A DNA stretch of 64,000 nt from an uncultured Oscillospiraceae bacterium. GTDB taxonomy: Bacteria > Bacillota > Clostridia > Oscillospirales > Acutalibacteraceae. Of the stretch, positions 16,249 through 24,248 are shown one piece after another. The notes beneath the pieces were generated by a model that searched no databases, was not told where the DNA came from, and saw only the letters and a program-made list of their open reading frames with translations. The position numbers and the translations under genes were made by a program. The DNA is taken from NCBI GenBank assembly GCA_900546265.1, contig URCA01000007.1, positions 1-64,000 of the forward strand, written 5' to 3'. The first letter of the stretch is position 1; each line of letters begins with the position of its first letter.

Positions 16249-17263
16249 TTGGGTTTTCCTCCGTTTCTTCGAGATAGTGGATATACGGAATTTTGAGCCA
16301 ATGCGTCCATGCGGTATCTGTCATGGAATTGCGGATGACTCCTGCTTCGGTGTTCGCCGCCTGCACCACTTCGCCGTTTCCGATATATACGCCGATATGA
16401 CCTTCGTTCCACACAGCCAGACCGGGAATTTCGGGGATGGTATCAATCGTCCCTTTTTCATTGGCATTGTTATACATCGTATCGGCGCCGATGTCGGGCA
16501 TATCGTTTGCGCCGATCTCCGTCTGACCGGTTTCAGCATTGTACCAGCCGTACCCTTTGATGAGCCCGACGCAGTCCGCTGTCCGTCTGCCCAGCCAGTT
16601 CTGCCGGATGAATGTCTCATGGCCGCCGACCTCATCGGGGTACTGCCCGATTTTGCTGGTGAGCAGCCCCTCGTCCAGTACCGTTCCATAAGTGCCGTAC
16701 ACATAGCCCCATCCGGCTTTCTCCGCTTCGACCGCCCACTGCGCCAGATCCAGATTGTTCTTGGTCTCAGGATCGGTATAACCGGAGATATCAATCTGCG
16801 CCGCACGGGTGCTTGCCATGATGTTGGAGAAATCCGCAGCATTTATCTGTGTCCCGAAGGCCGCATTGACAGCGTCTATCAATTCATCATCAGTCTGATT
16901 TTCTTCAAAACATCCCACCAGCTTATCTGTAAAATCTGCGGCTTCAGAATACTCGTATAAAACATAGACAAAAAGCGCCTTCGCCTCCTGTATGCGGGCG
17001 GCGTTGTAGCCCTCGCTTTTCATGGCGTTCTCCACCTCCGCCCACCGTTCCGCCGATACGGTCTGCTGCTCGGCAATCATCTCATGGAGCCTGCCGGTAT
17101 CGATTTCTACGCCGCCGCTGAATATGCCGAGGATGGCGACAATCGGCATGACGATGATAAGGATGACTCCAAGTACAATGCCGAGAACCGTTTTCATTAC
17201 CTTTTTGTTAGTGAGCAGCCAGACGGCAATCTTTTTGAGCGCGGCAGCAACAGTTGCGCTCAT
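16241..17263 (-). CDS. NlpC/P60-type cell-wall hydrolase of the transfer apparatus
   Basis: A membrane anchor (about residues 22-48) precedes a stalk and a C-terminal NlpC/P60-like peptidase. The probable catalytic Cys is in RTADCVGLIKGYGWY and the His in GHIGVYIGNGEV. Such enzymes open peptidoglycan for the conjugation channel, the VirB1 role in Gram-positive systems. It overlaps the 164-residue gene upstream by four bases, and the VirB4 gene is next in the operon, which supports the assignment. Confidence 0.85.
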   Translation of the reverse strand: MSATVAAALKKIAVWLLTNKKVMKTVLGIVLGVILIIVMPIVAILGIFSGGVEIDTGRLHEMIAEQQTVSAERWAEVENAMKSEGYNAARIQEAKALFVYVLYEYSEAADFTDKLVGCFEENQTDDELIDAVNAAFGTQINAADFSNIMASTRAAQIDISGYTDPETKNNLDLAQWAVEAEKAGWGYVYGTYGTVLDEGLLTSKIGQYPDEVGGHETFIRQNWLGRRTADCVGLIKGYGWYNAETGQTEIGANDMPDIGADTMYNNANEKGTIDTIPEIPGLAVWNEGHIGVYIGNGEVVQAANTEAGVIRNSMTDTAWTHWLKIPYIHYLEETEENPSG

Positions 17264-17754
17264 AACCGCATCTCCATGCCTTGCTGTAAGCTGTTTTCAT
17301 AATCTTCCAAGCAGGAGCGGAGGGAAACGGTAAAGGCACAGCTAAAACCATCCTGTATATCCATCTCCGAACAATCCTTAATCTTTTTACAGCCGCATTC
17401 CAAGAGCGTTTTTTGAGAAGGCATATCCTGCATGATGAGCCGGGGATATCCGTTCAGGGATACGGTGTCGCCGATTTTCAGCGTTATTCCCGTACAGTCA
17501 TGCATACCGGAGTCATCGCCTACAAAGCCTTTCACTTCCCGGAACCATTCACCGTCATCGAGATAAAGATAGGCTGCATCTTCATGAAGACCGGTCAATG
17601 CATTCTTTTCGCTTAACAGTTCGCCGATTTTTTCGAGTTTATCAAAAGCGTCTGCGTTTGTCATCCGCGCACTATTCTCTGTCAAATGCTTTTTAAGCCG
17701 GACGATTTTTTCCGTCAGTTCACAGACTCTGTTTTCTTCTGCCGGAGTCATCAT
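17260..17754 (-). CDS. Hypothetical T4SS-linked protein, 164 aa
   Basis: A soluble protein whose N-terminal 50 residues look like a coiled coil (NRVCELTEKIVRLKKHLTEN). The rest is beta-rich and contains several Cys (LLECGCKKIKDCSEM) but no clear zinc pattern. Four-base overlaps on both sides, with the VirB4 gene upstream and the wall-hydrolase gene downstream, place it firmly in the transfer operon. I do not recognise the family. Confidence 0.65.
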   Translation of the reverse strand: MMTPAEENRVCELTEKIVRLKKHLTENSARMTNADAFDKLEKIGELLSEKNALTGLHEDAAYLYLDDGEWFREVKGFVGDDSGMHDCTGITLKIGDTVSLNGYPRLIMQDMPSQKTLLECGCKKIKDCSEMDIQDGFSCAFTVSLRSCLEDYENSLQQGMEMRL

Positions 17755-19583
17755 CGTCCACCCGCCTTTCCGAACAATGCGGATTTGTAATCAGGCGCAA
17801 TGACTTGGAGCAGATACCTTTCGTTGCCGCAGCGATACAGGCAGGTACCGCGTTCCGGATACTTGATCAATTCGAACTCGCTGGGTTCCACCTGCAAGGC
17901 GTCCATATATTCTTTCGGGTTAATCTGACCGGCATTGAACAGGAACTGGTGCGTCGGGATGGAGAACAGTGGTTTTGTAAATTCCCGGATGGACGGAATT
18001 AAAAAATCCTCGATGTTCTGGCTGGCCAGAATGATCGAGGAGTCTTTCTTGCGCACACGCTTCATAGCGTTGCGGATATATTCGATTGCCGTCATGTTGG
18101 TGAGAAAGAGGTACAGCTCATCTATTGATGCCGCCGTGTTTCCCTTGCCAAGAAGCTGATTGCTCATATATGAGAGAACATTAAACAGCATGGCGTCCTT
18201 GAGCCGTTTGTTGGTGTCCAGAAGTCCTTTTACTCCGAACACAAGGAAAGCGTTGTCGATAATGTTGGTGTGACCGTTGAAGTATTTGCTTTCCGCGCCT
18301 ACGCACATGGAATGGATACCGAGACAAACTTCCTGCAGGATCTCTTCGGTATACAGATATTTTCTCTTGCTGTCATAGGTCATGAATTCTTCCTCGCACA
18401 GCTTATAGAAATCGCTCATAATGGGATAGTCGGTTGGCTTCAGCTTGCTGTAATCGGTGCTGTCGGTGATTCCGAACCGGGCGTACAGCTTGGACAGCAG
18501 GATTTCAATGGTGTCGATCTGCGTGTCTGTAAAATCCTTGTAACTTCTAAAAAAGTCTTTTAGGAATGCAATGTGCTGACTTAGCCTTGTCACTTTCTTG
18601 AATGCTGCGGGTGCGTCAGGATCGACATCATCTGTACTGTCATTCCAAGCCTTTGGCTCTAACGGATTGATGGTGTACTCGCCGGACAGAAAATCGATAT
18701 AGCATCCTCCGAGCGACGCACAGAGTTCCTCATATTCCGATTCGGGATCGAGGCACAGCAGGCTCTTGCCAGACTCCCGGACGTTGGTCAGAATCAACTT
18801 GAGAAGATAACTCTTGCCCTGACCGCTGTTTCCGAGGATGAGGATATTGCTTGTGGTTTTGTCTTCTGCGCGGCGGTCGAAATCCACAAGGATGTTCGTC
18901 CCGAACTTATCCCTTCCGATATACAGCCCCTGCGGATCGGTCTTGCCGCTGAAATTAAAGGGATACAGGTTTGCCACCGAGCTGGCGGGCAGGACGCGCT
19001 CATACTGGCTGCCGAACTGGTTTGCGCCCACAGGCAGAACAGACAAAAATCCTTCTTTCTGCCGTAAGGTCAGCCTGTCCACCGAAATCTTGGAACGCGT
19101 CAGCTCCATAGCGATGTCCGACTGCAGTTCCTTGAGTCCATCCATGTTTCGGGCTTTCAACTCGATGAACACCGAACAGTGGAGTAAAGGCTCACGGTTT
19201 TTGCGGAGATTCGCCAGCAGCTCCACCACGTCCTGCAGGTTTCCCTCGGCCTCGATGGTTTCGTTCACATCATTGCCGCCGCTTTTGAGTTTGTTGCGGC
19301 GGGTGGCGTTCTGGATGATTTTTCGCTGCTCCATGCTCTCCACCAGGCGGTGGTAGATACGCAGGGTTACGCCGCTGCGGTCGGCAAGCTGGGAGAGGAT
19401 GGCCTGTTCCTCGGTGGACGGCGGGTATTCCCGGATGACCCACGCGCAGCGGTAGCTGTCGCCTACGATATAGTGGTCGGAGAGAAATTTGATTGTGCCG
19501 GGCAGGATACAGTCAAAAAAGTCCTTTGTACGAATTTCTTCCATCTGCTCCGGCGTCAGAACTTTTGGTTTGCGTTTCAGCAT
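17751..19583 (-). CDS. virB4: VirB4-family conjugation ATPase
   Basis: The ATPase that energises assembly of the mating channel. Walker A GNSGQGKS lies at residues 251-258, followed by SLLCLDPESEYEELC, and a Walker B-like segment within SIDELYLFLTNMTAIEYIRN. The C-terminal part has the family's SIILASQNIEDFL motif. I start at ATG 19583 (MLKRKPKVLT) because AAGGAGG lies just upstream; an in-frame ATG at 19613 has no ribosome site. The 610-residue length is normal. A terminator at 19634-19674 lies upstream, so its transcription needs read-through or a promoter I cannot see. Confidence 0.93.
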   Translation of the reverse strand: MLKRKPKVLTPEQMEEIRTKDFFDCILPGTIKFLSDHYIVGDSYRCAWVIREYPPSTEEQAILSQLADRSGVTLRIYHRLVESMEQRKIIQNATRRNKLKSGGNDVNETIEAEGNLQDVVELLANLRKNREPLLHCSVFIELKARNMDGLKELQSDIAMELTRSKISVDRLTLRQKEGFLSVLPVGANQFGSQYERVLPASSVANLYPFNFSGKTDPQGLYIGRDKFGTNILVDFDRRAEDKTTSNILILGNSGQGKSYLLKLILTNVRESGKSLLCLDPESEYEELCASLGGCYIDFLSGEYTINPLEPKAWNDSTDDVDPDAPAAFKKVTRLSQHIAFLKDFFRSYKDFTDTQIDTIEILLSKLYARFGITDSTDYSKLKPTDYPIMSDFYKLCEEEFMTYDSKRKYLYTEEILQEVCLGIHSMCVGAESKYFNGHTNIIDNAFLVFGVKGLLDTNKRLKDAMLFNVLSYMSNQLLGKGNTAASIDELYLFLTNMTAIEYIRNAMKRVRKKDSSIILASQNIEDFLIPSIREFTKPLFSIPTHQFLFNAGQINPKEYMDALQVEPSEFELIKYPERGTCLYRCGNERYLLQVIAPDYKSALFGKAGGR

Positions 19584-19633
19584 TTTTCCTCCTTGCCGCC
19601 GTTTCGCAGACAAAAGGAGGATGCCTATCCATA

Positions 19634-19674
19634 GAAAAATCAGCCGTCCTGCATTGTCTGCAAAACGACTGATT
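19634..19674 (-). terminator. Intrinsic terminator after the HipA-like gene
   Basis: On the minus strand AATCAGTCGT (forward 19665-19674) pairs with ACGGCTGATT (19638-19647) and is followed by a TTTTTC run. It ends the transcript of the kinase gene at 19693-21207 but lies upstream of virB4 in the same direction. Confidence 0.7.
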
Positions 19675-19692
19675 GATTTGTTTTATTTGGTT

Positions 19693-21207
19693 TTATAGCT
19701 CCATTTTCGGGGTGTAATCTTCGGCAATATCTTTCTCCACATCATCTTCTGTGGAGAAAGCCTGCACCGGTGTTTGTGTCATGGAAAGCTGCAGCAGGTT
19801 CTGAATGCGCCGGTTGACGGTTTCTGCAATGGCCCGAATCCGGCTATCGTCCATATATTCTTCCGCGCCGTCTATGGTCAGAACGCTTGTAATCAATTCC
19901 TTGACAGCTGTCAGCCTGTCAAAATTGATCCAGCTAAAATCAGATACCAGCTTTAACTGCTCCGCATGGTGGTTTTTAAACGGCTTGCAGACCACCTCTT
20001 TTCCGGAGCGTATCTGTCCGGGCGTCTTGTCATAGCCGAGAGAGGAGCCGCTGTCATAGATGGGGGCAAAGCCGAGCCACTCCAATGTTTCGGCGTTTCG
20101 GATCACACCGAAGTTGTTGAGATGCCGGTCTTCGTTGGCGATGATATAGTCCAGCACAATCATCCGGTCGAGGAAAGGCACGGCGCCTTTGATTCCCAGC
20201 GATTCGCAGCAATTCACAAAGTGCTGATACACCGAAGTGCTGTTATCCTTTTTCTGTGTTTTTAGGATACGCCACGCCGGGATCAGTTCGGTGTTTTCCG
20301 TGACAAAATCCTCGCACACGCTGTACGGCGCACCCTTGTTCCAGGTGACCATGTACGGCACATGGGGAATACCGAGGCGCTCCATGATCCTGGTGGCGAT
20401 CACTTCATTGAACGGCTGCTGACGGAATGGGTTGCTGCCGCCTTTTACAAGGCATCGCCTACCGTTTATGATTTTCCAACGCTTTTTCAGGTTTCCGTCC
20501 GAGGTGTTGTCCGGGGAGGAGAAATTTAATCCCTCCGCTTTTTTATCCGCGCCGAACAGGACGTCGCCGATATCGTCTGAAAAATCGTTCTCAAAAAAGT
20601 TGATACTGTCCCAGGCCAGGTCGGAGCCTTCGGGACAAATCCAATACTGATCCGACAGGCTCAATCCCCAGCAGCGCACCAGCAGCATTTTGGTGCTGGT
20701 GATTTCCAGCGCTTGAAGCGCTTCTCGCACACCGGATCGGCTGGCCGGGATGGAACGGTCTGTCCACCACTCGTTGAGCGCCGCCCGGTCGGTGATCCCT
20801 TTTCGTACCGGAACGCCCACCGGCAGATGCTCCGGCGCATACACCGTCCCGATTTTTTGTATAAAACCGGTGGCGTCATCCAGTTCCAGTTCCGCCACCT
20901 GGATTCGTTTATGCATCAGGGTACATTTCAAGCTGTTCACCTCATTTCTCTTTTTATGCGGTGCAGACGTCTTTGCTTTCAGGCTGCGCAGCTTCGCCTG
21001 CAATGCTTTCCGTTTCTCAATCTGCCCGGCAAGCGGTTCGATTTCCTCATCGTGCAGATACCGGCTCTGTTTCACGCCCTTCTCCGACCATTGATGATAG
21101 TAGTAGGTCTTGCCGCTGATGGTTTTCTTGGAGAGATACCCTTTCGGAAGTTCGCTGATCTGTGCGGTCAGCTCCGTAATTAAATTCAGATGTTCTTGTT
21201 TTTCCAT
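19693..21207 (-). CDS. HipA-like kinase with extra N-terminal module, 504 aa
   Basis: Residues 250-420 carry a HipA/CtkA-like kinase core: LVKGGSNPF with a candidate ATP-binding Lys, the catalytic block ANEDRHLNNFG (Asp360, Asn365) and APIYDSGSSLGYD with the metal Asp385. Residues 8-90 are a separate module (LPKGYLSKKTISGKTYYYHQ) resembling DUF6788-type proteins. I start at ATG 21207, 8 bases after GGAGG; the in-frame ATG at 21243 lacks a site. It has its own consensus promoter and terminator, unlike its neighbours. HipA homologues phosphorylate proteins and can arrest growth, but no HipB-like partner is adjacent, so toxin function is not shown. Confidence 0.8.
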   Translation of the reverse strand: MEKQEHLNLITELTAQISELPKGYLSKKTISGKTYYYHQWSEKGVKQSRYLHDEEIEPLAGQIEKRKALQAKLRSLKAKTSAPHKKRNEVNSLKCTLMHKRIQVAELELDDATGFIQKIGTVYAPEHLPVGVPVRKGITDRAALNEWWTDRSIPASRSGVREALQALEITSTKMLLVRCWGLSLSDQYWICPEGSDLAWDSINFFENDFSDDIGDVLFGADKKAEGLNFSSPDNTSDGNLKKRWKIINGRRCLVKGGSNPFRQQPFNEVIATRIMERLGIPHVPYMVTWNKGAPYSVCEDFVTENTELIPAWRILKTQKKDNSTSVYQHFVNCCESLGIKGAVPFLDRMIVLDYIIANEDRHLNNFGVIRNAETLEWLGFAPIYDSGSSLGYDKTPGQIRSGKEVVCKPFKNHHAEQLKLVSDFSWINFDRLTAVKELITSVLTIDGAEEYMDDSRIRAIAETVNRRIQNLLQLSMTQTPVQAFSTEDDVEKDIAEDYTPKMEL

Positions 21208-21315
21208 ACACAGCGCCTCCGTTTCATAAGGGTATTCAAACACGAGCTACAAGCGAATGTTTCAATGTTCTTGGGCACCCGTTCAAAATTTTTGATTTTG
21301 GTAACGGGCAAGGTT

Positions 21316-21345
21316 ATTATACCCTTTTTTAACCCCTTTTGTCAA
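21316..21345 (-). promoter_or_regulatory. Consensus sigma-A promoter of the HipA-like gene
   Basis: On the minus strand a perfect TTGACA (21340-21345) and a perfect TATAAT (21316-21321) are separated by 18 bases. The resulting transcript starts about 100 bases before the gene. It is the strongest-looking promoter in the element. Confidence 0.8.
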
Positions 21346-21373
21346 CAACAAGACGGATTGAGTCGATAAAAAG

Positions 21374-22135
21374 TTACAATTGCGCCGCTGCCACAATCAG
21401 TCTGCCGTCTTTTCCCGAACCGTAACAGGTGGATAGGGTGAGAAGCTGCTGGCCATACACAGGCGTGACGCCGGTATCATACAGGGATTTGCTCTGGAGC
21501 AATGCGACCTGTTTAGCAAATTCCGAACCATCGGCTGCACGGATAAAGCTGTACCATGCATCGGTTTTCTGCACAGGTACAACAGCAAACACCGTATATT
21601 TTTCAAGACCGTCCGCGGTCTGAAACGTAATGACAGAATGGGCGGCGGCGTATGCGGGATCGGTATAGTGTATGAGCGTCCCGAACATGGTTCTGTTTTT
21701 CATATTATGCCCATAGATCATGCGGTTGGTGCAGCCCGTATCGCACCGGTAGTCCAGAAACGGGATGCCGCTTTGACTGTACCCGCCGTCAAAATTCCGG
21801 CGCAGGTATTTCTGCGGGCTTTCCGGCGTGTACATCACAGGGTAGTTTAGCTGCGTATCGGGAATGCTCAGCCAGCCGATGCAGTCGCTGTTCTGCGCAA
21901 AAAGCGGCGCAAGGCTGCGCACAGGTTCTGGCTTGTCATCTGACGGCGATTGTTTTTCATCGAACTGTTGCGGTTTGGGATACGTAATCTGCACCAGCTT
22001 CGCCAGCGCTGCAAAATCCTCTTTTTCTTTCTGCTGTAACGACAGTTCCCTGTAAACCGTAAAGCCGGACACGACAGTGACTGCAGACAGCAGAACAGAA
22101 AAAATGAGCAGGCTAATCCTCCGCGTCTTCGTCAT
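21374..22135 (-). CDS. Class B sortase
   Basis: A membrane-anchored transpeptidase, with one N-terminal helix (about residues 8-25) and a sortase domain with IYGHNM (His143), TLSTC (Cys237) and GRLIV (Arg245), the catalytic His, Cys and Arg. The order and spacing fit class B. I start at ATG 22135 (MTKTRRISLL); in-frame codons to 22186 lie inside the upstream gene. Its likely substrate is the large adhesin at 26534-30910, which ends in IPQTG, a membrane helix and a basic tail. The gene sits in the secretion operon. Confidence 0.9.
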   Translation of the reverse strand: MTKTRRISLLIFSVLLSAVTVVSGFTVYRELSLQQKEKEDFAALAKLVQITYPKPQQFDEKQSPSDDKPEPVRSLAPLFAQNSDCIGWLSIPDTQLNYPVMYTPESPQKYLRRNFDGGYSQSGIPFLDYRCDTGCTNRMIYGHNMKNRTMFGTLIHYTDPAYAAAHSVITFQTADGLEKYTVFAVVPVQKTDAWYSFIRAADGSEFAKQVALLQSKSLYDTGVTPVYGQQLLTLSTCYGSGKDGRLIVAAAQL

Positions 22136-22718
22136 CGTTCGCCTCGCAAAACTGTTCGCCGTCAATATCCGGCATGACCTCTCCATTCATGCTGGCCTCG
22201 AAATACAGGGCAAGGAAACGCTTGATATCCGATTTTCGCATCCGCCGGACTTCAAAGCCCTGTTCCGAAATGGTCTTTTCGATGCGGTTTGCGCTTTCAA
22301 ACGTCTGTTTTTCCTTTGCATTTTTCAGCCTTGCGATAAAGAGGAACTGCCTTGCCGTTGACATCTCCATCTGGATATGATCCAGGAAATCAATGTCCTT
22401 TTTGATGATTTTCCGCACCTTTTGGTTCGGTTCATCCTCCAGCCGGCCTTGCAGGTAGGTTTTGTTGTCATCGAAACACTCGGACGAGTCGGTACAGGTG
22501 ATCTCGATATCGGGGATAGCGGACAGCACCATCATCAGATGCCGTATCTTGATTTCAATATTGGTATGGGACAGCACCGAAATATTGGTCGGAGAAACAA
22601 GATAAAACAGGAGTTCATATTTTCTGACCGCAAGGCCGTATTGGGTGAAGCTCCTGATTCCCAAAAGCTCCTGCACCGAGCGTCCTTTTTTCTTTTTCTG
22701 CCGTTTGTCATTTTTCAA
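22113..22718 (-). CDS. T4SS-associated protein, VirB4 N-terminal-domain-like, 201 aa
   Basis: A basic start (KNDKRQKKKKGRS) is followed by a mixed alpha/beta domain (VRKYELLFYLVSPTNISVLS, then MEMSTARQFLFIARLKNAKE) similar to the N-terminal part of VirB4/TraE ATPases but without Walker motifs. The start codon is TTG at 22718: an in-frame TAA lies two codons upstream and a GGAGG site is 13 bases away. It lies between the VirB3-like gene and the sortase gene. A channel-assembly role is inferred from position. Confidence 0.65.
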   Translation of the reverse strand: MKNDKRQKKKKGRSVQELLGIRSFTQYGLAVRKYELLFYLVSPTNISVLSHTNIEIKIRHLMMVLSAIPDIEITCTDSSECFDDNKTYLQGRLEDEPNQKVRKIIKKDIDFLDHIQMEMSTARQFLFIARLKNAKEKQTFESANRIEKTISEQGFEVRRMRKSDIKRFLALYFEASMNGEVMPDIDGEQFCEANDDEDAED

Positions 22719-22764
22719 AGTTTATATTGCACCTCCGTCTGTTTTTCGTAATTTGGCTGCAAAC

Positions 22765-23028
22765 TCAGTTTGCCCATTCAAAGTATTGCTGTGTGCTGAT
22801 AAAGTACCGCACAGCGTATCGCATAAAGTCCAGCACCGTGGTATCGTCCATGCGGATGGTTAAAAATCCGTAGCACAGCGTTGCCGCTGCCGGGATAAAA
22901 AAGCGGAGCTGTACCAGGGCTACGATAGACAGCAGCGCCGCGACACCGAGAATGCAAAAATCCCGCAGTCCCCACAGCCACAGATTGGCTGTGGCTTTGA
23001 GGTTTTGGGGATACAGATATTGCGTCAT
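22765..23028 (-). CDS. PrgI/VirB3-like membrane protein, 87 aa
   Basis: Two adjacent hydrophobic segments (about residues 20-55: LRDFCILGVAALLSIVALVQ and beyond) with a short polar N-terminus, the topology of VirB3/PrgI-type inner channel proteins. A good GGAGG site precedes the ATG. It lies in the order VirB6-like, two hypotheticals, this gene, VirB4-N-like, which suits a VirB3 counterpart. Size and hydropathy support the call more than sequence identity does. Confidence 0.75.
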   Translation of the reverse strand: MTQYLYPQNLKATANLWLWGLRDFCILGVAALLSIVALVQLRFFIPAAATLCYGFLTIRMDDTTVLDFMRYAVRYFISTQQYFEWAN

Positions 23029-23759
23029 GTGAGTCCTCCCATCGTCATGCTCTGTTCTTCATTTTCTTTGTTTTCAGCTGAAAAGACCTGACCGCAGTCC
23101 GTAATTTCCACCTTAAAGCCATGTGCGCAGAGAATTCCAACCGTTCTATTCACTTCGTCAGGCGTCCTGCCGATGTCCTTTAGGCTCTCTACCAGGATTT
23201 TGGAGATCCCGCGGCCTTTACAATACTCGATCATACTTTGGAATTCAGCGCCGCACCGATATATAGGCGCCGATATACTGACGCCGCCTTCCTTTTGGTA
23301 TCCGTTTTCCGCACAGTAGGCCGAAAGCCCGTTATGCTTTTCCATGAGTTTCTCTGCGGTAAGGGAAGAGATATTGTTATACACATATACGCTTTCCCCG
23401 GTATTGTTTAGCGCATCGCAGAATTTCTGCGGTGTCTGACGATATTCCTCCCGGATTTTCTCTGCGATCATGTCTTTGATGAGACGGGATTCACTGGCTG
23501 TCGGTTCATAATCGAAGTATTCGCTTCCATTGTCGCGGCTGATTTCGCATTCGATGCGAAGCGTATCGACAAAAGGATTATATTTGCCGTACATATTCAG
23601 CCATGTGCCGTCCTCATCCGCTATATTCGTACCAAATTTCTGATCCACATCAAACCATGTTTCGATATATACGGTGATTTCCTGCCCGATATCGCAGTCT
23701 ACCTCCATGTCCCGGTCAATGGCGAGGTTGTGTCTTTCAAATTCATTGTTTTCTGTCAT
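23025..23759 (-). CDS. Hypothetical protein with resolvase-like C-terminal half, 244 aa
   Basis: The N-terminal half is acidic and unrecognised (YIETWFDVDQKFGTNIADED). The C-terminal half contains FQSMIEYCKGRGISKILVES followed by LKDIGRTPDEVNRTVGILCA and HGFKVEI, a pattern close to serine-recombinase catalytic domains (small helix, 'KIL...SL.R.GR', 'E......L...G..V'). The N-terminal catalytic serine motif is not seen, so recombinase activity is unlikely. It overlaps both neighbours by four bases in the transfer operon. Confidence 0.65.
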   Translation of the reverse strand: MTENNEFERHNLAIDRDMEVDCDIGQEITVYIETWFDVDQKFGTNIADEDGTWLNMYGKYNPFVDTLRIECEISRDNGSEYFDYEPTASESRLIKDMIAEKIREEYRQTPQKFCDALNNTGESVYVYNNISSLTAEKLMEKHNGLSAYCAENGYQKEGGVSISAPIYRCGAEFQSMIEYCKGRGISKILVESLKDIGRTPDEVNRTVGILCAHGFKVEITDCGQVFSAENKENEEQSMTMGGLT

Positions 23760-24133
23760 AAACCATGCAACTCCATTCCAAAGCCCTGAGAGTCTTCATC
23801 CAGCGCCGCATATTCCGCATCCTGCCAGTTATCTCTGCACGCGGCAAAGTTTTCGGCGAGCTGCTGTGCGGTCAGAGATACATTTGCCGGCTGATCTGTG
23901 TATTCAAATCCTTCCTTGCTCAGTTCAAACCAACAGTGGTCTGCTTTTGTATCATACTCGTCAAATTTTCTTTCGGGCATCCCCACCTGCCGGGGGATAA
24001 AGTATTCGCCCATATCGCAGCAACCAAGGATTTGCCGGATTTGCTTCTCTGATATTTCCCCTTGAACAACACATTCGTTGTGAACTTTGTAATTATCCGC
24101 ATCCCGGTAAAGATAACTGATTTTTGTGTTCAG
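23756..24133 (-). CDS. Hypothetical ICE protein with a CTG start, 125 aa
   Basis: The first ATG is at 24013, but it has no ribosome site. The same frame stays open upstream for 40 coherent codons (LNTKISYLYRDADNYKVHNE...) up to a CTG at 24133, which lies 8 bases after a strong GGAGG(AGG) site (forward 24142-24149). I therefore choose CTG as start. The protein is soluble and acidic (DTKADHCWFELSKEGFEYTD). From memory, related proteins begin MNTKISYLYRDA, which would make this an ATG-to-CTG change. Function unknown. Confidence 0.7.
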   Translation of the reverse strand: MNTKISYLYRDADNYKVHNECVVQGEISEKQIRQILGCCDMGEYFIPRQVGMPERKFDEYDTKADHCWFELSKEGFEYTDQPANVSLTAQQLAENFAACRDNWQDAEYAALDEDSQGFGMELHGL

Positions 24134-24199
24134 ATGAATAACCTCCTCCCTTTATATCCCACTCTACCGCTGTGTTCTTCCTTCTCCGGTATAGCAAAG

Positions 24200-24219
24200 C
24201 CACCGTATTTTTATGGTGG
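24200..24219 (-). other. Short stem-loop between T4SS genes
   Basis: CCACCGTA (24200-24207) pairs with TATGGTGG (24212-24219), one G-U pair, loop of four. No T-run follows on the minus strand, so it is a processing or stabilising hairpin rather than a clear terminator. Confidence 0.4.
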
Positions 24220-24248
24220 CCTGAGCTGATGCTCGGTTGACATTTTGG

